Origin: Theristus sp. LFF4_11
Taxonomy: Eukaryota > Nematoda > Chromadorea > Monhysterida > Xyalidae
Assembly (NCBI GenBank): GCA_030248135.1
Contig: JASANC010001799.1
Span: forward strand, 1 to 64,000
Direction of reading: 5' to 3'
Length of the DNA stretch: 64,000 bases
Below are positions 25,290-35,817 of the stretch, one piece after another. The notes under the pieces were generated by a model, which was not told where the DNA came from, ran no database searches, and saw only the letters and a program-made list of their open reading frames with translations. A program made the position numbers and the translations under genes. Position 1 is the stretch's first letter; every line of letters begins with the position of its first letter.

Positions 25290-27726
25290 TGTCGAGATGA
25301 AAGAGTCGCACAATAAGTGTTTCAACGCGTCGGCTTCTTGCCGATGGATGCCAAAGACTGACGCTGCGTGCTTAATCGTGACGAATTCGACGTCGTCGTC
25401 AACATGAGCTGATGATATCGACGTTGCTCGTTGTTGAAACCAATCTGAATACAGCTGGTCGCAAACAGACAGAACGATTTCCAGGATTTCAGATCGTTTT
25501 TGGTGATTGATATCTGCCTGCATTCGACCGTCTGCTGTACCACTTGAATTAATGCCAACGAAAAGACGTGCCATGCGAGTGATGGAGTCTCCGGTGCAAA
25601 CGCCACGTGACGTGCGCCGATCTGAAAGGTTTGGCGTTTTTTGGTTTTCTATTTTAGCATGTGTGTTGGCCTGTGAGGCTCAAGAAGATGGAAAGAATTT
25701 AACGGGATTTCTCCAATTAGTGCAATGTAAGCATGTCTTAACTAAATTTTAATGTAGGTTCAGCAATAAAGAATGATATATGCTTTATGTGTGATATCAG
25801 AAACACTCTTCTTAGTTTGTACGAATACCTCTTTCCAGAATGTGCGCAGTTGTTGCAGTTCGTTGTTCCGCAGCAGCCAGATCGCTTGCCGGAACTGAAT
25901 TTCGAATTGTTGCGCCAGGTTACGTCGCGCGTGCTGCTCGTACGGCAGCACTTCGCGAATGTAGCTGCTCATCTGGAAAAACATTGTTTGCTAAATGTTT
26001 TATGTCAGAGACGAGCCAAGTGCAGGTCAAAATTTAATCCCGCTCAAGGTTTTGAAATTTTTTTCAGGTGAACTCCGGTGCCGTGCATCTTGTTCTAAAA
26101 TTTACGTTAATCAATCAATTAATTATGACTTGTTTTTTCAAACGTGTCCAACTGAAATGACGTCATGTGCCGCAAAACATGGGCTTGTTGTTCACAGCAT
26201 ACCAGACTTTCCGTTTAGTCGATTTCTTCCCGTAAACAAATGGTGAATGTCGAATCAGTCACACTAAACTGAAATTTTGGTGCCTGTACTTTGACAAACG
26301 GTCGTTTTTAAAGCAAATCACGTCATTTTAACCCGGACACGGTTGAATAAATCCACAATACCTATTAGCCAAAAGCGGCATGTGGACGAAGTCTGATCAA
26401 CCAATCAGTGCATTTCTTGTCAGTGTTTGCCGGCGCATCCGAAACTTGAGAACAAATGGAAATGGGAGAACATTCCTAATTCAAAGAGATCCTTTTGTTT
26501 TTGTCTATTGAATCCATTTAGTTCTCAAAAAAACATTTATTTACCTGCGATGCATTGCTGAGTACTTGAAGGAACAGTTTCACAGCATCTTTTGATATGA
26601 CGTAACGGTAGAATCGGCAAAGGTCGTGTCGTTCGTGTGTACTAAGCGGCAGCGAGCGCTCGGCAACAATCTCAACTGATCGTGATCGAGAAACAACTGC
26701 AAAGTTTATTTGATTTTTTACCGCGTGTGAAAACTAAGTCAACAAAATGCTTTAGAGAATGCTGAATGAAAACGATGAGCGATTCTGTTGGTAGGTCAGC
26801 ATTCCGTTGGTAATACCGGTATTGAATGTGATTTGTGTGTTTTCGAGCAGTTACAATCCAATTAATCCAATTAATGACTGGGAAACTCTTCTGCTGTTCT
26901 TAATATCAAGAACTGTAGCCAATGACAACTCTGTATAGTTTGTTGACCCTTTATACTATTGTGGACTATTCAAATTATTCAAACGTGCCCGGATTAAAAT
27001 GATGTCATTTGTTTTAAAAACGCCCGTTTGTCAAAGTACAGGCACTAAAATGTCAGTTTGGTGAGACTGATTCGACATTCGCCATTTGTTTACGGTAAGA
27101 ATTCGACTAAATGGAAAGTGTGGTTTGCTGTGAACGGCAAGCGCATGTTTGGTGGCACATGGCGTCATTTCAGTGGGACACATTTAAAAAAATAGGTCAT
27201 ACACTATACACCTGAAAGCACACCTAGGCTTAGACTAGCTTGAATTGATTTTAATTATATATGCGTCCGATTGAACACATCAACATAAACTTTCACGCAA
27301 CGTCCGATAAAGCAGCAGATCACACATTGCAAACTCATCAAATGCAACTGGTCCCTCACTATACAAAGTCGGTATGCACTTACTTTCGCTGCTCGTCCTG
27401 TACATTGCAGCGTTGGGCACACTGGTTTGCCGTTTCAGCTTGACGACCACGTGCACGGACACCGAAGCTGCACGTCCACTGTTTTTTGCGCCTTTTTTAC
27501 TATTTTGTTTCGCGACGGTTGCTGTTGCGGTTGCTGTTGTGCCTTCGCTCGAACTCATTCTTTTGGTATCGGTAGTATTTGTGGTTGGGTGATCGGTTTT
27601 CACTGTGTCCGTTTTCTCAGTGCTCGATGACGCTGGTTTGCTCAACGCTTCCGCGGTTTCGCTGGAGTTTCGCTGATCGATTGGTTTCTTTTTGCAACAG
27701 CAAAGCGCGAATTGTGCCAAGCCCAT
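25290..27726 (-). CDS. unrecognised protein with lipid-anchor N terminus, 3' end missing
   Basis: Exons read from high to low: 27384-27726, 26545-26675, 25829-25972 and 25621 down to about 25290. Phases join for the first three. Exon 1 starts MGLAQFALCCCKKK, a typical N-myristoylation plus cysteine-palmitoylation signal, followed by a Ser/Thr/Lys-rich linker of about 100 residues. Exons 2 and 3 look helical (RFYRYVISKDAVKLFLQVL; QFEIQFRQAIWLLRNNELQQL). Exon 4 is best in the frame with EILEIVLSVCDQLYSDWFQQ, which needs a different exon-3 donor (possibly near 25802). It runs into the miniature element at 25289 with no stop of its own. I do not recognise a domain. Membrane attachment on the cytosolic face is the only functional inference. 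Confidence 0.55.
26124..26360 (-). mobile_element. TGACGTCA miniature element, copy 1
   Basis: About 237 bp with inverted ends containing CAAACGTGTCC and TGACGTCAT. It lies in intron 2 of the minus-strand gene at 25290-27726. Five further copies are at 26957, 37217, 47601, 51813 and 57777. The inner cassette includes GTACAGGCACTAAAATGTCAG and CCATTTGTTTACGG-type words. One of its two CRE-like palindromes has decayed to CACGTCAT. Confidence 0.85.
26957..27202 (+). mobile_element. TGACGTCA miniature element, copy 2
   Basis: Same family as 26124-26360, opposite orientation, in intron 1 of the same minus-strand gene. Both CRE-like palindromes are decayed here (TGATGTCAT and GGCGTCAT). Confidence 0.8.
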
Positions 27727-29063
27727 TTTTTATGTGGTGCTTTTACAGTTTCTACTTCAAGTCATCTCAAAAGCAACAATACGGCATCCGAAACAACACT
27801 TTCACCTGTGGCTGATTAATCTTGCCAGATAGAATAGTGTTTGTGATTTAATCATCAAGTACAGTGATGATTTTGCTGATGAAAGACGCTTCACCGGAAA
27901 GACGCACACACACACGTGACTGAAACAGTAATGTTCAAGAGAAAAAGTGGTTTACTTCACGCAATAAAAAGTGAAATTCGCCAGAGCACACAGTGTGTAC
28001 ATGTATAAATGGAGTCAACCTAAAAAAGTGGTATTTTTGTGCATGCGTGCGGTATAATACGAGACGAGTAATAATGTGCATGTAAACATGTTTGAAACCG
28101 GAAACGAACAGAGAGTGCTTTTGTTAAAGAGTCATACACAGTTTTCATGTAACTCTGATATGAAACGGTTTCAATTTAACTCATAAACGCGAACTAACGG
28201 AGGAAAATCGTCTTCGTTTTCACTCTAATGGTAACTGTTTACTCCTCATCATAAAACGTGCATAAACTCCAGGCATTTTGCAGTGTTTGAAACAAAGAGA
28301 TGATTGCAGCGGCGGTATACATACATGTACATATATCCAATCAAGTGAGCGTTGTATTGCACGCTATGATAACTGAACTGTACATACTGAGGTACACTGC
28401 AAGCATTAGGTCATCCGCTTTACCAATTACATCTTCCATATTTTTACGTGTATACCATGTACAATGTATGGATTGCTGCAAAAGCCATTATTTTCTTTAT
28501 GATTAAAGAGTCATTTTTAATCTTGTTTCTGCCGTAGCCGTGAGGAAAGAGAAGATGTGTGTTTGCGATAATGACATTTCGAATATACATACGAAAAATC
28601 CATCGCATTTCTCTATTTTCTTTTTGTACAACATTTCTGTTTTCTTCTTTCTGCTGATCGTGTCATTTGCAGTTGTTGTTGTTTCGTAAAATATACAGCT
28701 GTAGCATTTCATTCTTGGAAGCAAAACCATACATTGCATCAGCATGCATGCGTATCGCAATATACAATGATTTCAACATACCACGAATCTCTGAACTGCG
28801 AAACAAGTTCTTGTGTATGTGAAACAAAGCACATGAAATACAAAAAACACTAACAAATGCAAATACACAAACACATACATACCCTATGAAAGAAACAATT
28901 CTGAGTGAACATTGAACTGTTCGACCTGTATATGAATGCAAAACAAAATAAAAACTGATGAGGATTTTGAACAACTGCTTCATATCAAAGCAACTGAATA
29001 TTTCGACCAGTATGTGACTGAAAACAAAACAAAAAAATCGTGAGGATATAAAAAAGCTTCAAA
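27727..29063. other. intergenic, no gene seen
   Basis: Lies between two minus-strand genes. It should hold the promoter region of the gene starting at 27726 and the 3' region of the BPI-family gene. Short TACATGTA-like palindromes occur near 28000 and 28325. The open frames lack coding character. Confidence 0.55.
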
Positions 29064-32000
29064 TCAAAGGAACGTCTGCTTCAACGTTTCAAACGGCAGG
29101 ATTCGATAGGCAAAGATGTCCTTGTAGGCGAAATTCGTGTCCACTTGCAGCGTACGATGGAGGAATCGCATTTGCGGTTTGATCAATCGAATGTCGTCGA
29201 TTGTTGGAATTGGTAGGCCGCGCGTTAGAAGTCCGTTGATTTTACTCTCGACGTACGGTTGAGCGAGATCTTGGATCAGCGAGACAGCTTCCGGCGAAAT
29301 GCTGCCGACCCACGACTTGAGGACCTGAATTGGAGAACCGAAGTTTTAATAGCAAACTTGTGATGCGGTTCGCGAAATAAAACGGAGTAAGTAAAATCTA
29401 AAAGTAGCTAACGCTGTAAAGTTGTGTGTAAAGTGTTTGTGTCTACTGAATTATTATTATATCCGTTTAATTCGCTCTGTAGGTTTCCTGTTCATGTAAA
29501 AACAACGAATACAATTTTGTCAATAAAAAACGAGCGAACAAATGATCGGTGATTTTTTGGCGATGTTTTTAGCTAGGGCCAACCCAGAAAAGCGTACAGA
29601 AAGCCGTCGAATGGGGGTGCCCATCGAGTTTTCTCTGTCATCAAGTGCCCATAAACACGTCGACGGGGCTCGATCCCCCGAGCGCACAACAGACGAGTCT
29701 AAACACGCTACCACACAGACCAGAAGGGTAACAAAAAACAAAAAAAAACGCTTCACGAAACCGTGAACTGGAAATTGTCGTTGCTGAAGTTGCCGGCGAC
29801 CGTGCGTCCGCGCATATGCAGATCGACGGAGCCCTCGAAATCGATTTGTACGCTCAACAGGCGCTGTTTCGTGACGTTCCACGGATTCACGTGGAGGTCA
29901 GCGATGATTGCCAGATTCATGGTGGCTGCTTGCGGCGCCACGACGACCTGGACAAGGAGAAGTTTTAGTTGAAACACTTTTTGAAGAAAAATTTGTACAC
30001 ACGAGCTTTTACTGATGGGTGGACATGAAACATCCGTATCTTTTTGGTCATCCGTTCTCGAAACCGGGAGTGTGTAGTTCATTTATTGGCAGGCGCGCAC
30101 GATATCATGCGATCTGCTCAAAAACTCACAAATGGCACAAACCTCCATTTTGGAGTGTCTCACTCACCGTCGGTGGTGTTTTCGTGTGCATCAGAATGTC
30201 GACGTATTTGTTCGGATAATTCCGCGCAATTTCCGGTATGACGAAGCCAATGCACGACAGGAAACAAGTGGTGCGCAGGTAATCAGCGATGCGTGGATCT
30301 GGGGTAAAAAACAACAACAACGCAGCTTTTTCGTGAAACTTATGGTTTAGTTTTTTTCTAAAATGTGAAATAATGTCAATAAACCGACAACAGTTTCTTT
30401 TCAGCAGATCTCGACCAAATGGAATTTGTAGATTTTCTGCAAAACTCACTGTCTTTTGTCAGCGCGAAATGCAGCAGATTGTGCGTATGCGCGGAGTACA
30501 TGAAGGAATTCAGAATGAAATCCGTGCCCCAAACATAGACCATTCGTGTTGCATTCTCCGTTGTGACTACGTCTGGTAGTGGCACCGGTTGCACGGGCGT
30601 GGATTCGCCTGAAATAAAAAGGGGGAATAGCATTATCATGATTTATTTTGTCTATTTGACCCTGAAGACCATTTCCAGCATAGCCAAACAGCATTGAATG
30701 TTTGGAAAAATGTTTAAGAAACGGTTTTCAGTGTTGCCCCATGATTACTGCTTTTTCTAAAAAACAGTGAAAATTTTGACAATGCTTGTTCGCCATAGAA
30801 CAATTCTGTCAACAGTTTGAAGAGTCCCGGTTTTGGCTGTCAAAAAAGTCGTTTTTGAGTAACCATGAGTGAAAACGTTTTTTTGGGCAGTTCTGCCTCT
30901 GTGATGTCTGTCTGTCGTATTGACGAGCCAAGGAGCATTGCAGCATTTTTGTACTGGCAGAACCGCAAACAGCGAACTTTTTGTATGCAATGGTCTCCAC
31001 CAGAATGTGCCTGAACACAACGACCCACCTCCAAGTCTGAGGTGCAACCGCTTTTTTAATTGCCTGAACAAAATCAAAACAAACAAACAAACAGCGAAAA
31101 CAGCCTCTACCGCGCCGACACCTTTGTACGTCACTTCCGCGAACAAGTTGTTCTCGATGTAATGGTCGGTGATTATCGGATCTGAGACAAGCGCATAGCT
31201 CAGGAAGAAGTCGTCCTTCAGTGGAATTTGTTTCGGCAGTTGCAGTATTTTCTGATTCGCAAACTCCACCAGTACACCCTGTACAGCGACGCACAGTTTC
31301 GACTCTATTAACGACTTCAGTTTGCTCGCAATCGTGTCTCGGAACAGGTTGACCAGGGTGGGCACGAAACCGCCGCCGATTTTCATCTGGAAAATGAATT
31401 TGTTTGGTTTCTTGGATGTTTTTCAAGTCTGTTGCACAATCAGGACCTCTATTCCCTTTTCCATGGTATAGTGCCTGATGCCTTTTTCTACACGACCAAA
31501 TGTTGTGCCATTGGTTAGTTCCATTGTTTTTTCATCCACTCAAGTGAAGTGAAGTGAAGTGAAGTGAAGTGAAGTGAAATGAAGTGAAGTGAAGTGAAGT
31601 GAAGTGAACTGAAGTAAAGTGAAAAGTGAAGTGAATATGCCTGGCGTTGCGAACATTTTTTAGCGAACTAATTTTCAACGAAACCTGCACATCGCCGAGT
31701 TGAACACCGCAGCTGAGCACCCTGAACTCGGGCATGCTTTCGTTGCTGCGATGTGCAGTTGCATTGATGTAAACGTCGACGTCACTCGCGGCGACGATGA
31801 CGTTACCGGAGAACTGCAACTTGAACAGCATCTTGTACCACGCCGACCAATTAGCGCGCACGTGCACGAAACCGCCGTGTGCCTGGAGACGTTTTCAGAA
31901 AAAGTTAGAATTTGTGATGTTTTATTCAGTTTTCTTTATGGTCGATTACGAAGAGTTGGCTACCTTGCTTGCGCTTTTTTAAAAACCAGTCGTGTTTTTC

Positions 32001-32581
32001 AACGCCATTACAGTCCGTGTATAGGTATTTTCTTTTTGGCTTTGAAACTACACGCGCTGCTTTCGAAATCTTGTGCACTTTGACTTATCAAAACAAATTT
32101 GAAACAAATTTCAATCGAAAATTTTTACGACATCCTACATGACTGGCGCAGTAAGGAAACGACAGGAATTTTTACAACAAACCATCATCTCGTAGCAATC
32201 TTCAAATTTCAAAACAAAATTAAAAAACAAAAACAAAAAAAGCTAAATCCACCCAACCTTCCAAACGAACATATCAGGCGGCTGCAGCTCGTAATCGAAA
32301 GTCGGCGATTTGAACTCGCCGATCTTGATGTCGCTCAGCAGAATCTCGCCGTGTCCGGGTCCGTCGTTGATTTTCGCGCGCACTTTCGGAAACGGAATCT
32401 TGTGAATCTGATCCTCGAGCATCACCGTGCCGAGAGCGTTCGCGTAGTCGAGTGCTTTTCGCGTTAGCCGAATGCGCAGTCCGGGCGGTTGCAGTGGCTT
32501 CGCATTATTGCCGTTAGCGGCGTTGCTTCTGGCGAACGCAGAACTCGCCAGAAACAGTAGAGTGAATGCCAACGAGCGCAT
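29064..32581 (-). CDS. BPI/LBP/CETP-family secreted lipid-binding protein
   Basis: Seven exons from high to low: 32258-32581, 31685-31882, 31122-31386, 30450-30608, 30168-30298, 29762-29947 and 29064-29324. All phases join to 507 aa, the usual length for the family. Residues 1-18 are a signal peptide (MRSLAFTLLFLASSAFAR); an in-frame Met lies 8 codons upstream but would spoil it. The family hallmark PPGLRIRLTRKALDYA begins the N-terminal barrel. Cys166 and Cys206 have the same spacing of 40 as the conserved disulfide of mammalian BPI. The C-terminal barrel has LPIPTIDDIRLIKPQM. The family binds lipids or lipopolysaccharide outside the cell; an immune or lipid-transport role here is inference. 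Introns hold a tRNA-derived SINE and a GTGAA repeat. Confidence 0.93.
29551..29728 (-). mobile_element. tRNA-derived SINE, copy 1
   Basis: Read on the minus strand it starts with a tRNA-like head whose B box and T arm are CGGGGGATCGAGCCCCG (perfect 5-bp stem). A tail follows with TGATGACAGAG, CTCGATGGGC and GGCCCTAGCTAAAAAC-like words. It lies in intron 6 of the BPI-family gene. The A box is decayed in this copy. Copies 2 and 3 are at 36483-36657 and 61551-61719. Confidence 0.8.
31541..31634 (+). repeat. (GTGAA)n pentanucleotide repeat
   Basis: About 17 units of AGTGA with a few substitutions, in intron 2 of the BPI-family gene, close to the exon 2 donor at 31684. Confidence 0.95.
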
Positions 32582-32605
32582 TGGCGTGATTTTGTTTCGG
32601 TGCAA

Positions 32606-33396
32606 CTTTTTTTGATTTTGATTTACTAATCGACGTTGCTCTAAAAAACAAGATTTGAAATATTCTTTAGCGCATCAGCACTATTGATCCGAACTGGAAA
32701 AAATGAAAATGCACTTGGATTTGTAGTATGTAAATGTTGGAATGGACTTTTGGCATTTTTGAGCGTGGATTTGGTTACAGGGCACCTGTGACTTTTCTCG
32801 TTTCCATAAAAAACAATTCGCGCTAATCTGGCCACAAAAAACACAAAAAATTGAAATTATACCCAAAATCTACCTCAAAATGTATATGGCTCGTTTCAAA
32901 CCATAATGTGTTTGCAAACCAAACCAAACAACATCAAAAGCAACAAGTTGTGGTGTTATGCTTATTAGCAAAACTAGTGTAATACACGAAGCTTACATCT
33001 GTTTTGTTGGCTTACATACCGGAAATGCCAGCGTGGCTAGAAGCTTCCTGTTTTGCTGTTCGGTACCGCGCGTCTGTTGCCCCTTTTCCTTTTCACGTGT
33101 TGTTTTAGAATTTGTTGCTGCGCGCACAAAAGTACGCTTTTTTTCGGAGCAGTTAATTTATGTTTCTTCAGTATTTCAACGACATTTTATGCTGCTTCAC
33201 CACGGCGAGGTGTTTGGGCATTTCGTTGGTTGCGATCGTTTGGTTTGCTTCGACGTGGTTTTCTACCCAAAAGGTCACGTGACAGAAAAGTTATGCTGAA
33301 AAATAAAAATAAACAAATATCGTGCGCCCATGGGAAAATGTCATGCTATGAGTCATGACCGTTTTGTTGTTTTTCCACCACACATAAAATGTTTGG
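32606..33396. other. spacer upstream of the BPI-family gene
   Basis: Likely holds the promoter of the minus-strand BPI-family gene. No defined element is asserted and no other gene is seen. Confidence 0.5.
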
Positions 33397-33945
33397 GGGG
33401 GTACAATTCCGGCCCGCTAATTCCGGCCTGAAGAATTCCGGCCCGCTCATTCCGGCCCGAAGAATTCCGGCCCGGAGAATTTTCGCCAGCACGAACAATA
33501 TTAAACCACACGAAGTGATTTTGGTAATGAAATAATAAAATAAAAATATCGATGTTCACATGTTACAGTGTATTTTCAATGATGTTCGTTCTGTTTGCTT
33601 TTTTGGAAAGTGAAACCTTTTGGAAAAAAGAAACTACAAATAAATTTTAAAAAAAATTTTATCATGAACAGGATTTGTGACATTTTTACCTTATCAAAAA
33701 GGCTTGGCTTAGGATTAGGAACCTACAACAAGTCACTGCAAGCAAGTTCTAAACAATAATAAAAAAATCACTTGAGAATTTTTACCAAAAATCACTTCGT
33801 GTGGTTTAATATTGTTCTTGGTGGCGAAAATTCTCCGGGCCGGAATTCTCCGGGCCAGAATTCTTCGGGCCGGAATTCTTCGGGCCGGAATGAGCGGGCC
33901 GGAATTCTACGGGCCGGAATTTCGCGGGCCGGAACAGTACACGAG
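33397..33945. mobile_element. foldback element with GGCCGGAATTC tandem ends
   Basis: Left arm (about 33397-33530) and right arm (about 33780-33945) are inverted copies. Each has an inner part reading AATCACTTCGTGTGGTTTAA and an outer part of 5-7 tandem units GGGCCGGAATTCTTC with small variations. The centre is AT-rich and non-coding. It resembles foldback elements, whose long ends are made of short tandem repeats. Confidence 0.8.
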
Positions 33946-34999
33946 CCAAAATGTTTACATAAATGTTAACGTTTAGATGAATAATTCATTCAGCAAAGGT
34001 TTTCGTACAGTACTGTACTTCATTTACATCGCCTTTACTTGTGCCAGAATGTTGGCTTCATAAACATGCCAAACGTTGATGAACACTGAAATTAACAAAC
34101 ATTTTAAAGCAGTTTCTTTTTATTGAACATTAGAATTTATCAACATCACTTTTTTTTAAAAAGAGTCAACATTCTGTTGAATTGAGAATTTTTAATTATA
34201 CAGAGAAATTTTATTATCCCACAATACTGTGGAGTAAATTAATCAAACTTGCTTGTAAAAACCAACAGGAAACCGGTTTCTATAGAAGACATGTGCGCTA
34301 GACAAAAAACATGTGAAAACAAACAAGTGAAGTAACTAAAAAAACGTTTTATTGATGCAGATGTTCTTATTTTAACAATACAACTACGCACAGCAACTTT
34401 TGATTTCAATAAGTTTATCAAGAAAAAAGTCCAACAAAAAGTAACAACTCGAAAACAAAAAACAATACAAGATCCGAAAAACAAGTGAAAGTCTGGTACT
34501 TTACAGATCAATTGTCACACGTCAATCATTTTTTTCAAATTTTAACACGTGTTCTTCCCGGGTGAAACAGTGAAAAAAATCACAACAGCGTTATCATTTT
34601 ATACGTTACGTATCATAATGCGACTAGGTCCATTTCTGTTTCAAACTCAAAACAATAAGCAAAGAACATGCAAGAAATAAAAAACGATAAAAGATATGTG
34701 AAAGTTAGATGAGCGCAGTTGGTAACCAACCAGTGAGTTTTTTAGTTTAACAAAGCCATTTTTCTCACACTACCAACCGAGTCCATGTCCAAAAACCGAG
34801 GTACCCAGTATTATCTTTCTTATTAAACGTGTCCTAACCATGCATTTGCACGAACAGATAGGGAAAATGTTTCACGGCTGCGCGCGCGGCAGCAAAACTG
34901 GAACGTATTGTATCTGACCACAGTTTTGTGTTGAAAAAAAGACGAAACCGATTGCAATCAGAATTTTGTTTCACGAATAAAATTACTTATTTTCATTCA
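33946..34999. other. AT-rich spacer, nothing recognised
   Basis: No coding frame, repeat or RNA gene that I can support. Confidence 0.55.
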
Positions 35000-35265
35000 T
35001 ACCGTAAAGTCTTGCATATAAGGTTCCTCCCACTTATAAGACCCCCACCCAAAAGTGGGCGGAGTGTCACACGGCGGGAAACCAAAAAATTCAAAATTTT
35101 GACTTGGTCAAAATCCTACCCCGTTTATAAGGCCCGAAATTCCTAATGTTCGCTTTATAAGACCTCCTCCCACTTATAAGGTTGTCACACAAAATTCCAC
35201 TTTTTTCAGAAATTTTTGATTTTCAAATTTATATAAGGAGACCTTATATGCAAGACTTTACGGTA
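35000..35265. mobile_element. TACCGTAAAGTC inverted-repeat miniature element
   Basis: Ends TACCGTAAAGTCTTGCATAT and ATATGCAAGACTTTACGGTA are perfect inverses. Inside are several CTTATAAGG palindromes. The TACCGTA tip is shared with the G-rich family at 2888, 24831, 44646 and 56866, and the end can be read as TA plus CCGTA. Non-coding. Confidence 0.85.
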
Positions 35266-35425
35266 TTCGGACAATGTTCGGGGGAGGGGGGGGGGGGTGG
35301 TGCAAAACAGCGCGTTCCGGTGTCCAGCTGTACGGCTTTTCCACAAATCCATTCAGCATAAACTCCACCTGAACAGCTAATAGTGCACACAACGTCCAGC
35401 AGAGCAGCAGTAACATCTGCTCTCT

Positions 35426-35781
35426 CTACAGCCACACATCCGAGTCGTGCTCCTCCTCGTTGCTCTCGCTCAACTGATGCACCACCACCACCTGATTGAG
35501 CGACGACTGCCGCGACGAGTCGCTTCCCGCCGACGTGCTCATGGTGTGCCGCGCACACTGCTGCTTGTACAGCGTCATCATCCTGAGGTCGTCCTCGGCG
35601 TCGATGATGCCGCTCGTCGACGACACGTTACTCGCGTTGTTGATCGTCTTGTAACAACCGTGCTCATGCGACGCTCGCGAGGCGCCGCTCGACAGCAGCG
35701 GTGTCGTCGTGGCCGCGTGGCGCTTGTGCTTGCGGCTGTCGCGGTAGCACGTGTCGAGAAGCGACGACGAGTTGTTGTTGA

Positions 35782-35817
<36 letters not shown>

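Noticed and set aside
28663..28983. Minus-strand frame with hydrophobic stretches
   Set aside because: It is hydrophobic only because the DNA is AT-rich; there is no signal peptide logic, no splice sites and no coding composition.
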